A stretch of 48,841 nt of DNA from Phycisphaerae bacterium (GTDB taxonomy: Bacteria > Planctomycetota > Phycisphaerae > UBA1845). The stretch's first letter is position 1. The number at the start of each line of letters is the position of its first letter. This document shows, one piece after another, positions 25,671 to 31,916 of the stretch. The notes under the pieces were generated by a model. It was not told the origin of the DNA. It did no database searches and was given only the letters and a program-made list of their open reading frames with translations. The stretch spans positions 1 through 48,841 of the forward strand of contig JAGFJJ010000016.1 in the NCBI GenBank assembly GCA_024102815.1. Reading direction: 5' to 3'. The position numbers were made by a program, and so were the translations under genes.

Positions 25671-26016
25671 GTTCTAAGTGACGCGCGAGATCCTCGGTCA
25701 ATTCCAGATTGAAACCCCACTCAGCGAGCACTGTCGAGCAGTCCAGGAATTCGCCGTCGTCGTCTCGCAAGGCCCAGTCGCGCAGGGCGTCGACTAGGGC
25801 CGCGAACTGGCGGAGCACGTCCTCGACGTCCGTCAGGTTCAACTGGGCGAGGCGCTTGCGATCCACCTCCATTCTCAGGCCGTATTTGAGAAGATCATGG
25901 ATGTGGAGCTCGTCGCAGCTTCCTATCGCCCGACCGCACAAGGCGTGGACGATGCGAAACATGTCTTCTTTGGACCATGCATCGGGGGTGATGATTGATT
26001 GTTTTTTACGCGGCAC
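25666..26016 (-). CDS. Unknown phage early protein, 116 aa
   Basis: Starts with GTG after a GGAG ribosome binding site and overlaps the preceding gene by 11 bases. Mostly helical: KEDMFRIVHALCGRAIGSCD, then LKYGLRMEVDRKRLAQLNL, then FAALVDALRDWALRDDDGEF. The stop codon is formed by the edge of the palindromic repeat, so the original C-terminus may have been longer. No homologue recognised. Directly precedes the transposase and is probably co-translated. Confidence 0.65.
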   Translation of the reverse strand: MPRKKQSIITPDAWSKEDMFRIVHALCGRAIGSCDELHIHDLLKYGLRMEVDRKRLAQLNLTDVEDVLRQFAALVDALRDWALRDDDGEFLDCSTVLAEWGFNLELTEDLARHLEP

Positions 26017-26260
26017 GGGCGGACTCCAGATTCTTGAGGAACTTGGCCAGGGGTTCGGGGCGCGTGCGGTCGTACGTGGCGGTGAGACGTTCGTGGAGCC
26101 GGCCGTCGGCGCCGAGCTCCCACCAGGTCTCCCAGCCGACGCCGCAGAAGTCGCAGTAGAGATAGGTGATCTCACCGTTCACGACGTTCTCGGCGGCGAC
26201 GTGCTCGCGGTCCAATGCCCCGCTACAGCGCGGACACTGCTGAATGGCTCGGGTGATCAT
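26006..26260 (-). CDS. Small zinc-ribbon protein, 84 aa
   Basis: The start at 26260 has a strong GGAGGAGAA ribosome binding site. The N-terminal half is a zinc ribbon: QQCPRCSGALDREHV, then ITYLYCDFCGVGWETW. The C-terminal helix has RLTATYDRTRPEPLAKFLKN. Such ribbon proteins recur among early genes of transposable phages; function unknown. The gene overlaps both neighbours. Confidence 0.7.
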   Translation of the reverse strand: MITRAIQQCPRCSGALDREHVAAENVVNGEITYLYCDFCGVGWETWWELGADGRLHERLTATYDRTRPEPLAKFLKNLESARAA

Positions 26261-26498
26261 GGTTCTCCTCCGATGGTGCATCGAGATGCACCCTACGCAG
26301 ATCGCGGCAGCCCGGACACCACTCACTAAACGCCTGGGCGATCCGCTCTGCGTCGCAGGCGTCCACCACGTACACGCTGACGGTCTTGCGCCCGCAGCGA
26401 CAACGAATCTCCACGCGGCGGGCGGCAACCGCCTCGCCGAAGACGCAGGCCAGGTAGCCCAGCAGAGACAGAACGGTGATCAAGGCGAGCGTGGTCAT
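26223..26498 (-). CDS. Membrane-anchored Cys-rich small protein, C-terminus altered by repeat
   Basis: A 91-aa protein with an N-terminal membrane helix (LALITVLSLLGYLACVFGEA), a ribbon-like pair RCRCGRK and WCPGCRD, and a tail in which the 18-bp palindromic repeat is translated (RRVHLDAPSEEN). The start has GGGAGGAGCTC. It overlaps the next gene by 38 bases, probably because the repeat removed the original stop. Function unknown. Confidence 0.65.
   Translation of the reverse strand: MTTLALITVLSLLGYLACVFGEAVAARRVEIRCRCGRKTVSVYVVDACDAERIAQAFSEWCPGCRDLRRVHLDAPSEENHDHPSHSAVSAL
26275..26297. repeat. 18-bp palindromic repeat, second copy
   Basis: Identical over GGTGCATCGAGATGCACC and CTACG to the copy at 25648; lies upstream of the zinc-ribbon gene start, separated from it by a normal ribosome binding site. 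Confidence 0.85.
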
Positions 26499-27013
26499 GA
26501 GCTCCTCCCGGCGACGGCCTTGTTGAAGGCCTGAACGATGGAACGCTGGAGCGACGCCTGGGTGGCGCGATGGGCCACGTAGGCGTCGACGAATTTCTGG
26601 ACGGTGGGCGCGTCGGCTTCGTCGATGCGCCCGTCCCTCAGCAACTCCGCGAGGTAGACCTGCGTCTGGTGGTATTCGCCCTGGTCGCGGATGGCCCCTT
26701 CGAGGAAGTCCTTGGTCGTACGAACGTCGCCGGCGGGCAGGAACGCCCAGTCGATGTCATCGCGGTCGCCGAGCAGCAGGAAGATGATGCGGGGCTCGTC
26801 GATGTGGGCCAGGAGCATGCGCCAGAACTCGACGGGGATGTTGATCTTGCCCGTGGCGTAGTCGCTGATGGTCTGGATGGCACGGTTGGTCCAGCGGGCC
26901 ACGAGCTTCTTGCTCAACTGGTACGTTTGCCCGGTGAGGCGATCCGTGTAGACCACGGCCTGGTCGCAGAGGAAGTTCAATAGCTCAACGTCCTGACGCA
27001 TGTCCTGGTCCAT
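26495..27013 (-). CDS. Phage HTH regulatory-type protein, 172 aa
   Basis: The start at 27013 is preceded by GGAGG. The segment TYQLSKKLVARWTNRAIQTI, then SDYATGKINIPVEFWRMLL, looks like a helix-turn-helix of the kind found in phage CII-like or Cro/CI-type regulators: a recognition helix after ARWTNRAIQTISDYATG. The remainder is helical, with a C-terminal region LQRSIVQAFNKAVAGRSS. It is the third gene after the early promoter, so an early-gene switch protein is plausible. The frame extends upstream through two family B blocks and is not taken as coding there. Confidence 0.65.
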   Translation of the reverse strand: MDQDMRQDVELLNFLCDQAVVYTDRLTGQTYQLSKKLVARWTNRAIQTISDYATGKINIPVEFWRMLLAHIDEPRIIFLLLGDRDDIDWAFLPAGDVRTTKDFLEGAIRDQGEYHQTQVYLAELLRDGRIDEADAPTVQKFVDAYVAHRATQASLQRSIVQAFNKAVAGRSS

Positions 27014-27040
27014 CAGCGGCCTCCGTGCCGGGCGAAGAAA

Positions 27041-27070
27041 GGCAATGGGCAATAGGCAATAGGCAACAGG
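27041..27070 (+). repeat. Family B repeat, intergenic
   Basis: GGCAATGGGCAATAGGCAAT and on; four units upstream of the HTH gene. Confidence 0.9.
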
Positions 27071-27131
27071 GAAGACCGGAGAGAATGGAGCGGAAATCCG
27101 TTGCCGAAGGGCTGCCGTGCGATAGAGTTGA

Positions 27132-27160
27132 GGCAACAGGCAATGGGCAATAGGCAATAG
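27132..27160 (+). repeat. Family B repeat, intergenic
   Basis: GGCAACAGGCAATGGGCAAT and on; four units, second block in the same gap. Confidence 0.9.
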
Positions 27161-27380
27161 AAACAGTGCCCCCGCGGGCGGGGAGGAACGAAGGACGCGG
27201 CGGAACAATCCCTGAATCGCCAATACGGGGAGTGCCCGTACGGTCAAGCCCGATCCCCTGGGCCGACCGGCAAGTCAGGGATTGATGGGATGGTGCCACG
27301 TCCAACGTCCTCCGTCCGCCCGCGTTGTCGGGGCGGTAGACAAAAGCCACCGGGAACGCCCCGGCGGCGTGAGACACACG

Positions 27381-27560
27381 TCAGCGCCGCTTGTGGCGGC
27401 GGTCATCCAGGCGGGTCGTGCGGTAGCGATGGGCCAGGAAGGCCTCGACCTCGCGGGCGAGGCTCTCCACCTCGGCCCCGTAGACGGTGAGCGAGCGGCT
27501 CTTCCCCAGGAGCGGGTCGTAGACGAGCACCTTCAATCCGGGTGCGGTGTTCAGTCGCAT
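27381..27560 (-). CDS. Small early protein, 59 aa
   Basis: Starts at ATG 27560, two bases after the stop of the first early gene, with AAAGG upstream; a TTG two codons earlier is possible. Sequence MRLNTAPGLKVLVYDPLLGK is followed by LTVYGAEVESLAREVEAFLA and a basic tail ending DDRRHKRR. No homologue recognised; the basic tail suggests nucleic acid contact. Confidence 0.6.
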   Translation of the reverse strand: MRLNTAPGLKVLVYDPLLGKSRSLTVYGAEVESLAREVEAFLAHRYRTTRLDDRRHKRR

Positions 27561-27562
27561 GG

Positions 27563-27721
27563 TCAACCGGCCTTTCTGGATTCACGAACCGCTCGCACCA
27601 CCAGACGGATGATCTGCTCCGCGGTGAGCTTGTCGCCGCGAATGGTGACCGTCTTGGACTGCTTCCGCTGGGGGTCGCGAACGGTCAGGTAGAAGCGACG
27701 ATCTCGGCTCGTTGTGAGCAT
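27563..27721 (-). CDS. First gene of the early operon, 52 aa
   Basis: A short frame beginning MLTTSRDRRFYLTVRDPQRK, then KTVTIRGDKLTAEQIIRLVV and RAVRESRKAG. It is strongly basic with a likely C-terminal helix. The start codon is about three bases downstream of the transcription start predicted from the promoter at 27731-27759, so the mRNA may be leaderless, and no Shine-Dalgarno is present. It ends two bases before the next gene. Function unknown; position and charge suggest a small early DNA-binding or Ner-like protein, but this is inference. Confidence 0.6.
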   Translation of the reverse strand: MLTTSRDRRFYLTVRDPQRKQSKTVTIRGDKLTAEQIIRLVVRAVRESRKAG

Positions 27722-27759
27722 AATATGCTAAGTATGCACGATGCGCAGAGTAAAGTCAA
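27717..27759 (-). promoter_or_regulatory. Early promoter and operator-like palindrome
   Basis: On minus, a -35 TTGACT (27754-27759) and -10 CATACT (27731-27736) are separated by 17 bases and point at the early operon. A near-perfect palindrome AGCATA-A-TATGCT (27717-27729) covers the predicted start site and the first start codon, and related half-sites (GTATGC, GATGCGC) lie within the spacer. This is a typical place for repressor binding between divergent phage arms. Confidence 0.55.
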
Positions 27760-27795
27760 GTGGATTATTGCAGAAGACGTGTACAGACTGTGGTC

Positions 27796-28152
27796 ATGTC
27801 AAAAAGAACCGAAGAGAAGCGGCCGCGAGTGACGCTGAATATCCACCCGCAGGTATGGCCGTGGTTCCGCCGGCAAGAACTGGACAACGGGATCACGAAA
27901 ACGAGGCTTGTTCAGGCTGGGATCGCGGCATTGCGTTTCCTCGGTTCCGGCGAACGCGAGGCGATGGTGCAATGGGCAACTCTAATTGACGAGGACCAGG
28001 TGACCTGGGCCGAGTTTGACGAATGGTGTTCGGCAAATCAGAAGCAGCGGGAGCAATCCTTAAGGCGGGTTTTGGCACGGGCAATAGGCCATGAACTTGC
28101 AGCACATCCCGGGTTGCCCGAAGGACGGCAAGCGGGCAAGGCTGGAGCATAA
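27796..28152 (+). CDS. Ribbon-helix-helix-like protein, candidate phage repressor
   Basis: A 118-aa protein transcribed divergently from the early operon. The N-terminal part, RPRVTLNIHPQVWPWFRRQE followed by GITKTRLVQAGIAALRFL, has the strand-helix-helix pattern of Arc/MetJ-type DNA-binding proteins. The rest is acidic and helical (DEDQVTWAEFDEWCSANQKQ). The last residues (AAHPGLPEGRQAGKAGA) come from a degenerate repeat-like stretch. The start ATG lacks a clear ribosome binding site. Its position next to the operator palindrome makes it the best candidate for the switch repressor, but this is not proven. Confidence 0.55.
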   Translation: MSKRTEEKRPRVTLNIHPQVWPWFRRQELDNGITKTRLVQAGIAALRFLGSGEREAMVQWATLIDEDQVTWAEFDEWCSANQKQREQSLRRVLARAIGHELAAHPGLPEGRQAGKAGA

Positions 28153-28366
28153 GTGTAATTTCTTCGATTAGGAGTTCGCGTTCGGGGCGCAATGGCAGCG
28201 GGAACTGGAGCATGGGTGACCTCCAGAATCATCAGGGCAACCGGCCGGGCGTCCTCCGTGACGGCACAATTCCCTGGCCACCGGCCGGCGGCGAATCGAG
28301 GCGGCTGGCATCTCGCCCGCTGCGAGATCGGAGACGGTTGTACGGGAAACGTTAGGGCGTGTCAAT

Positions 28367-28423
28367 AGGCACGAAGCGACGCCCGGCAAGCCGGGTTTGC
28401 TCTCGCCACGGAGCCACGAAGGG
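28367..28423 (+). repeat. Family A-C-A composite repeat
   Basis: AGGCACGAAGCGACG, C palindrome, TTTGC, then GCCACGGAGCCACGAAGGGA; the last bases act as Shine-Dalgarno for the next ATG. Confidence 0.9.
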
Positions 28424-28424
28424 A

Positions 28425-29072
28425 ATGGATGGGCGATGCAAATGCGGGGCGGACGTGGCCCTGGGGGAGCACAAACCTCCGCCGCCAGGGAAGATCCTGC
28501 TGATCACCTGTCCAAGTTGCGGGCGGCGGGCACAACCCCACGTGTATACCCGCGCGGCGGAGAAGGCCCGCAAGGCGGCCGAAAAAGAGGCGGATCGGGA
28601 TCGGCTTCGACAAGAGAAAGCCGAGGAGCAGCGGGCACAGGCCGAGCGGCTCGCAGCCCTTGAACAACGGCGGAGGGAATTCCGCGAAGCGCAGGCGGAA
28701 AGGCAAAGGGCCGATCAGGCATTTTATGAGCGCGAAGCCGCGCGGCGTGAACGAATCGCCCGGGAGGCGTATGAGCAGCGCCGCGCAGAGGACGCGGAGC
28801 GCTTCGATCCAGTCGTGTTTGACAGCCCGCGCGTTGGGATTGTCGCCCGATTCGTCCTGATCTGGGGCGGCCGCGTGGCGATGCTGCTGTGCTGGGTGCC
28901 GGTTGCCGCCGCTTCAGGCAGACCATATGGAAGCGATACGGTGGATGCCTGGGCACTGGCGGCCGGGATGTTCGTCTCGGGGGCATGGTTGTACGCGGCT
29001 GGAGCCGTGTGGGAGGAGGTGCGGCGCATCCGCATCGCGGTCGAAAAACAATTCGAAGAAAAAAGTGCTTGA
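28425..29072 (+). CDS. Membrane protein with zinc ribbon and coiled coil
   Basis: A 215-aa protein. The N-terminus has a ribbon-like CKCGADV and CPSCGRRAQ, then a long charged coiled-coil region from about residue 50 to 125 (KARKAAEKEADRDRLRQEKA and on), and two membrane helices (RVAMLLCWVPVAAASG and ALAAGMFVSGAWLYAAGAVW). The start at 28425 follows the edge of a family A repeat, whose GAAGGGA serves as ribosome binding site. The frame is open upstream through the repeat to 28359. Function unknown; first gene after the putative repressor. Confidence 0.65.
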   Translation: MDGRCKCGADVALGEHKPPPPGKILLITCPSCGRRAQPHVYTRAAEKARKAAEKEADRDRLRQEKAEEQRAQAERLAALEQRRREFREAQAERQRADQAFYEREAARRERIAREAYEQRRAEDAERFDPVVFDSPRVGIVARFVLIWGGRVAMLLCWVPVAAASGRPYGSDTVDAWALAAGMFVSGAWLYAAGAVWEEVRRIRIAVEKQFEEKSA

Positions 29073-29248
29073 CATTTGCGCACCCATCGCCACGATGCGG
29101 CGCGTGAAGACCTCCGGCAGGGCGAATGCCCCGAGGAGGCCGTCGAACCGAAGGCCGGGATGGACTGGAGGATCGGCGACAATCCAGAGGCCGCGTGAGA
29201 CCGGCCTGAACAGGTAGACAAACGTGAACTGATCCGGTGCCGACTTCG

Positions 29249-29306
29249 GACCGGGTCCACGAAAGTGCCCCCACTGTCGGGACATGCGTGGACCCGGTCT
29301 TTTTTT
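29249..29306 (+). terminator. Rho-independent terminator-like hairpin
   Basis: A 13-bp perfect stem GACCGGGTCCACG / CGTGGACCCGGTC (29249-29261 and 29287-29299) with a 25-base loop is followed by seven T. It lies only 16 bases before the ATG of the next gene. Confidence 0.75.
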
Positions 29307-29322
29307 GCGCCTGACGGTTCCC

Positions 29323-29925
29323 ATGGCACGGACGCCCGCACAGATCAGGGACGAACAGCGGCGAACGACGCCGCCCAGGCGACCACAGACGACGCGGCAG
29401 CGAAGCGCGGACATCGCCCGCCAAGGCGGGACCGCGGAGTACTTCTACGCCGTCGTGCGCTCGGTGATCTTCCCCGGCGAGGCGGGGCACCAGGGCGGAC
29501 CGCACGCCACGGTGTGGGCGCACCGCGTCACCTACCGCGACCCCGACGACATTACCGAAGGCGACCTGGTCACCATCGACCAGGCCGAAGGCGAGCCCTG
29601 GCTCCGCCTGCACCCGGGCATCCCCAGCGCCCAGTACGGCTCCTTCGCACGCGTGGAACTGCGCCTGAAACGCAACGTCGGCACGCCCGCCGACCCGGTC
29701 TACGCCGACGTGCGCACGCCTGAAGACTACCTGGCGGCGACGGCGCCGAACTCGCCGACACCACTCGCGAGCCCGCGACTGGGACTGGAAGTGCTGCCGT
29801 GCCGCTGCTGGACGGTCGGCGACAAAACCTTCGGCGAGCCCTGCCTGAAGCTGCCCCGCCTGATCGACGGAGCCCTGTGGTTCAACGATCCGCCACGGAT
29901 TCACATGGGGGGGAGCAGTGTATGA
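29323..29925 (+). CDS. Unknown phage protein, 200 aa
   Basis: Starts at ATG 29323 just after a terminator-like hairpin, without a clear ribosome binding site. The N-terminus is basic and Pro/Arg-rich; the body has beta-rich character (TAEYFYAVVRSVIFPGEAGH, then VTYRDPDDITEGDLVTIDQA, then YGSFARVELRLKRN). A late Cys segment LPCRCWTVGDKTFGEPCLKL follows. No homologue recognised. First gene of the rightward late block, possibly structural. Confidence 0.55.
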   Translation: MARTPAQIRDEQRRTTPPRRPQTTRQRSADIARQGGTAEYFYAVVRSVIFPGEAGHQGGPHATVWAHRVTYRDPDDITEGDLVTIDQAEGEPWLRLHPGIPSAQYGSFARVELRLKRNVGTPADPVYADVRTPEDYLAATAPNSPTPLASPRLGLEVLPCRCWTVGDKTFGEPCLKLPRLIDGALWFNDPPRIHMGGSSV

Positions 29926-29927
29926 GC

Positions 29928-29962
29928 AGGCACGAAGGCACGCAGGCACGAAGGCACGCGGG
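29928..29962 (+). repeat. Family A repeat
   Basis: AGGCACGAAGGCACGCAGGC and on; four 8-nt units directly after a stop codon. Confidence 0.9.
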
Positions 29963-30069
29963 GGGAAGAACGAAGAGCCTACAAGTCGCGGCGACACCTC
30001 CGCCGCGCATCACGCGCCCTCAGCCGCAACCGGACGGCCGGGATACCGGCCCCCGGCCGTTCGGGCGGC

Positions 30070-30115
30070 ACCCGGCAAGCCGGGTCTGCTTGGAAGAAGA
30101 AGCCACGAAGGGAAG
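30070..30115 (+). repeat. Family C-A repeat
   Basis: C palindrome followed by TCTGCTTGG and GCCACGAAGGGAAGG. Confidence 0.9.
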
Positions 30116-30393
30116 GAACGAAGAGCAACAAACGCATGCGGCGAGGCCGGGCTGGTGCCCGGCGGTGAAACGACGGCTGGTACGCGAGACAGGCCAGAGG
30201 TCGCACGCCAGGGGCTGCTCCGTCGTGCTGATGGCCCCCAAGCAGGTTCGATTCCTGCCGCCGCGAATCCATACCTCCCCTCCCAGGCCCGGCGGGCGGT
30301 CACGGATGACCGGGGGCGCCATGGACGGCGCCCAAGCCGGGGCGGGGGAGTGCGAATGTCGAGTCGACCAACCAAGGAAGGAGTGACAGCGAT

Positions 30394-30765
30394 ATGGCAC
30401 ATAGGAAAGCCACGAAGCCACGAAGCGACGCCCGGCAAGCCGGGTTGGCCGGTGCCACGAAGGAGAAGAAGGAAGGGAAGACGCCGGCGAAGAAGGTTAA
30501 GCCGGTGAAGGCAAAAAAAGCCTTGAAAACCAGTGTTCTGGCGCTTTTGGTGAGTGCCATGACGCTGGCACAGACGGCCTGCGTCGTACGCACCAAGGAC
30601 AACGGGAAATTCTTTTTCGGGTTCGGCACGCGGATTGAACTGGGCCACGAATCCGCAGCGACGCAGGCCGAGGCCGAATCCGAAATCAAGTCGCAGCCTC
30701 TCCTGGATTACCTGGCGAAGACGGAGGCGAAGGATGACGCGGCGGAGGAAAACCCGACGCCGTAG
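30394..30765 (+). CDS. Putative lipoprotein with repeat-derived N-terminal extension
   Basis: A 123-aa protein. The ATG at 30394 has an AAGGAG ribosome binding site, but the next 25 codons are a family A-C-A repeat (HRKATKPRSDARQAGLAGA). A lysine-rich stretch and a signal-like hydrophobic segment follow (LKTSVLALLVSAMTLAQTAC, lipobox cysteine at residue 63). The mature part is short and acidic. The leader is unusually long for a lipoprotein signal, so either an internal start is used or the extension is tolerated. It lies in a cassette of small envelope proteins where Mu-like phages have lysis genes. Confidence 0.6.
   Translation: MAHRKATKPRSDARQAGLAGATKEKKEGKTPAKKVKPVKAKKALKTSVLALLVSAMTLAQTACVVRTKDNGKFFFGFGTRIELGHESAATQAEAESEIKSQPLLDYLAKTEAKDDAAEENPTP
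30408..30468 (+). repeat. Family A-C-A composite, in frame at gene start
   Basis: GCCACGAAGCCACGAAGCGA, C palindrome, TTGGCCGGT, then GCCACGAAGGAG. Confidence 0.9.
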
Positions 30766-30934
30766 TGCCGTGATGGTGGCACTGGCGGCGCTGAGCGGTG
30801 GGTGTCACGTGCATCTGCACCTCTTCGAGCAAAGGCACGGAGGCACGGAGGCACGAAGGCACGAAGGGGATGAAAGAAGCCACGAAGGGGATGAACTGGA
30901 GAACGATCCGCGATGGCAGCAGCTTGGAAAGTGA
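30734..30934 (+). CDS. Small lipoprotein, Rz1-like position
   Basis: A 66-aa protein whose start overlaps the end of the upstream lipoprotein gene by 32 bases in another frame, with a GGAGG ribosome binding site. The signal is MTRRRKTRRRSAVMVALAAL with lipobox LSGGC. After a His-rich stretch (HVHLHLFEQ) the family A repeat is translated ([19 protein letters not shown]), then LENDPRWQQLGK. Overlapping lipoprotein genes beside a holin-like gene recall Rz/Rz1 spanins, but no Rz-type coiled coil is present. Confidence 0.55.
   Translation: MTRRRKTRRRSAVMVALAALSGGCHVHLHLFEQRHGGTEARRHEGDERSHEGDELENDPRWQQLGK
30833..30890 (+). repeat. Family A repeat, in frame in lipoprotein
   Basis: Five GGCACGRA units then GAAGGGGATG twice; adds about 19 residues before the native-looking C-terminus. 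Confidence 0.9.
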
Positions 30935-31164
30935 AACTCCTGCGGCCGCTTCAAAGCCGCAAGGTCCGCACGGCGATCGCCACGGTGATCGTCGCGTACC
31001 TCGCCGAGGCGGGGATCAACGTGAGCGAGACGACCATGATCGGGATCATCGCCGTGGGCGTCTCGATCATCCTGGGCATCGCGATCGAGGACGCGGGGCA
31101 GAAGAGCGCGGGCAAGGCGAACGGAGTCGCCGATGGCGGAGCGGAGCGACAGCACGCTGAATGA
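30913..31164 (+). CDS. Small two-helix membrane protein, holin-like
   Basis: An 83-aa protein with two hydrophobic segments (VRTAIATVIVAYLAEAGINV and TTMIGIIAVGVSIILGIAIE) separated by a short loop, a basic N-terminus and a charged C-terminus. This is the size and layout of many phage holins. Start with GGAG ten bases upstream; it overlaps the lipoprotein gene by 22 bases. No endolysin gene is evident nearby. Confidence 0.6.
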   Translation: MAAAWKVKLLRPLQSRKVRTAIATVIVAYLAEAGINVSETTMIGIIAVGVSIILGIAIEDAGQKSAGKANGVADGGAERQHAE

Positions 31165-31507
31165 ACGCGTGAAGGTGCTGCTGAGCACGCTGGCACGCGT
31201 AAGCAACCGGCCGGTGACGGCCATCGAACTGGCGGAGGCCATGAACATCACCGGCACGCACGAGTCCCGCCGGCGACGCGTACGCGAGACCGCCCGCTAC
31301 GCCCGCGAATGCCTGGGCCATCGCGTGTGCGCCGGGTCCGGGGCCAGTGACGACTGCGGCTACTGGATGGCCCGAGACGCCGACGAATGGGCGAGCTACC
31401 TGGAAGCGGCGCGAAACGGCGCACGCTTCCGCTTTGCGGGAATCGCCCGGGCGAAACGGGCGGTGGTGGAACGGATGGGCAAACAGCAACGGCTGTTTGC
31501 CCAGTAG
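31133..31507 (+). CDS. Winged-helix/HTH protein, 124 aa
   Basis: Overlaps the holin-like gene by 32 bases. The N-terminal half looks like a DNA-binding winged helix: LNERVKVLLSTLARVSNRPV, then TAIELAEAMNITGTHESRRR and VRETARYAREC. The rest has GYWMARDADEWASYLEAARN. Such proteins occur in this position in transposable phages, possibly as late regulators. No repeat inside; a family A repeat starts at its stop. Confidence 0.65.
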   Translation: MAERSDSTLNERVKVLLSTLARVSNRPVTAIELAEAMNITGTHESRRRRVRETARYARECLGHRVCAGSGASDDCGYWMARDADEWASYLEAARNGARFRFAGIARAKRAVVERMGKQQRLFAQ

Positions 31508-31583
31508 GCACGAAGGCACGGAGCCACGGAGGCACGAAGGGAACGTGAAAGAAGGCACGGAGCCACGAAGCCACGAAGCGACG
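31507..31583 (+). repeat. Family A repeat, spanning a gene junction
   Basis: Two A blocks separated by GGGAACGTGAAAG, which contains the ribosome binding site and GTG start of the next gene. Confidence 0.9.
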
Positions 31584-31916
31584 GAGCAGGGATGCACGGC
31601 TTGCGAGGCGAGCGCCCGAGACGATGCGGCGGCGCGGCTGACGTGTCTTTACGGCGTCATCACCAAGGCCCTTTGTGCAGTCCCCAAGCCAGGGTCGACG
31701 CCGGAGACGATCACCGGCCGGTTTGACGTGGAATACGTTCACGTGGTCCGCGCCGTGCTCGCCGAGGCGCTCCGCGACATTCCGCAATTGACCTACGAAA
31801 TCGGCCAGCACCGCACCGACCCCGTGGGGCATTGTGTGGTGACGTTTCGATGGGAAGAAGCCACGAAGCTACGTAGCCACGGAGCCACGAAGGGGGAAGC
31901 ATGCTCGCAGAAGTAA
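31545..31916 (+). CDS. Unknown phage protein with repeat-coded ends
   Basis: A 123-aa protein whose GTG start and first 14 codons (VKEGTEPRSHEATE) and last 18 or so codons (EEATKLRSHGATKGEACSQK) are family A sequence. The core is AARLTCLYGVITKALCAVPK, then GSTPETITGRFDVEYVHVVR and AVLAEALRDIPQLTYEIGQH. The core resembles small phage proteins of unknown function. The ribosome binding site GAAGGGA is part of the repeat. Original termini cannot be known. Confidence 0.6.
   Translation: MKEGTEPRSHEATEQGCTACEASARDDAAARLTCLYGVITKALCAVPKPGSTPETITGRFDVEYVHVVRAVLAEALRDIPQLTYEIGQHRTDPVGHCVVTFRWEEATKLRSHGATKGEACSQK
31858..31893 (+). repeat. Family A repeat at gene end
   Basis: GCCACGAAGCTACGTAGCCA and on; encodes the C-terminus of one gene and the ribosome binding site of the next. 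Confidence 0.9.

Larger units (their letters stand above)
27014..27380. other. Early-operon leader gap with repeats and nested inverted repeats
   Basis: No gene accepted. It holds two family B blocks (27041-27070, 27132-27160). It also holds a perfect hairpin TACGGG-GAGTG-CCCGTA at 27224-27240, enclosed by a 9-bp inverted repeat AATCCCTGA (27207-27215) and TCAGGGATT (27275-27283). The nested structure in the early transcript could be regulatory; no T-run follows on either strand. Confidence 0.5.
29926..30393. other. Repeat-rich gap, no confident gene
   Basis: An ATG at 29922 overlaps the preceding stop (ATGA) and opens a 154-codon frame to 30386, but it begins inside a family A block and is Arg/Pro-rich throughout, so I do not accept it. 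The gap contains family A (29928-29962), a C-A block (30070-30115) and a tRNA-like T-arm (30242-30258) without a matching acceptor strand. Confidence 0.45.

Noticed and set aside
26985..27377. 130-codon minus-strand frame across the early gap
   Set aside because: Contains both B repeats and overlaps the start of the HTH gene; no ribosome binding site and no recognisable domain.
27893..28213. 106-codon minus-strand frame with a GGAGG site before MLQFPLPLRPERE
   Set aside because: Most of it overlaps the plus-strand ribbon-helix-helix gene, which has better domain character; only its first 20 codons are free of overlap. Kept as an outside possibility.
28168..28389. Minus-strand frame with an HTH-like stretch NVSRTTVSDLAAGE
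   Set aside because: Starts inside a family A-C-A repeat and ends in Cys/Ser-rich nonsense; could be a relic but is not supportable as a gene.
30242..30258. tRNA-like T-arm GCAGG-TTCGATT-CCTGC
   Set aside because: No 5' strand pairing with the following CGCCGCG acceptor and no standard D- or anticodon arm could be built at normal distances; at most a relic.
29922..30386. 154-codon frame starting ATGA-coupled to the previous gene
   Set aside because: Begins with family A repeat, then low-complexity Pro/Arg sequence and the tRNA-like arm; no domain or hydrophobic core.
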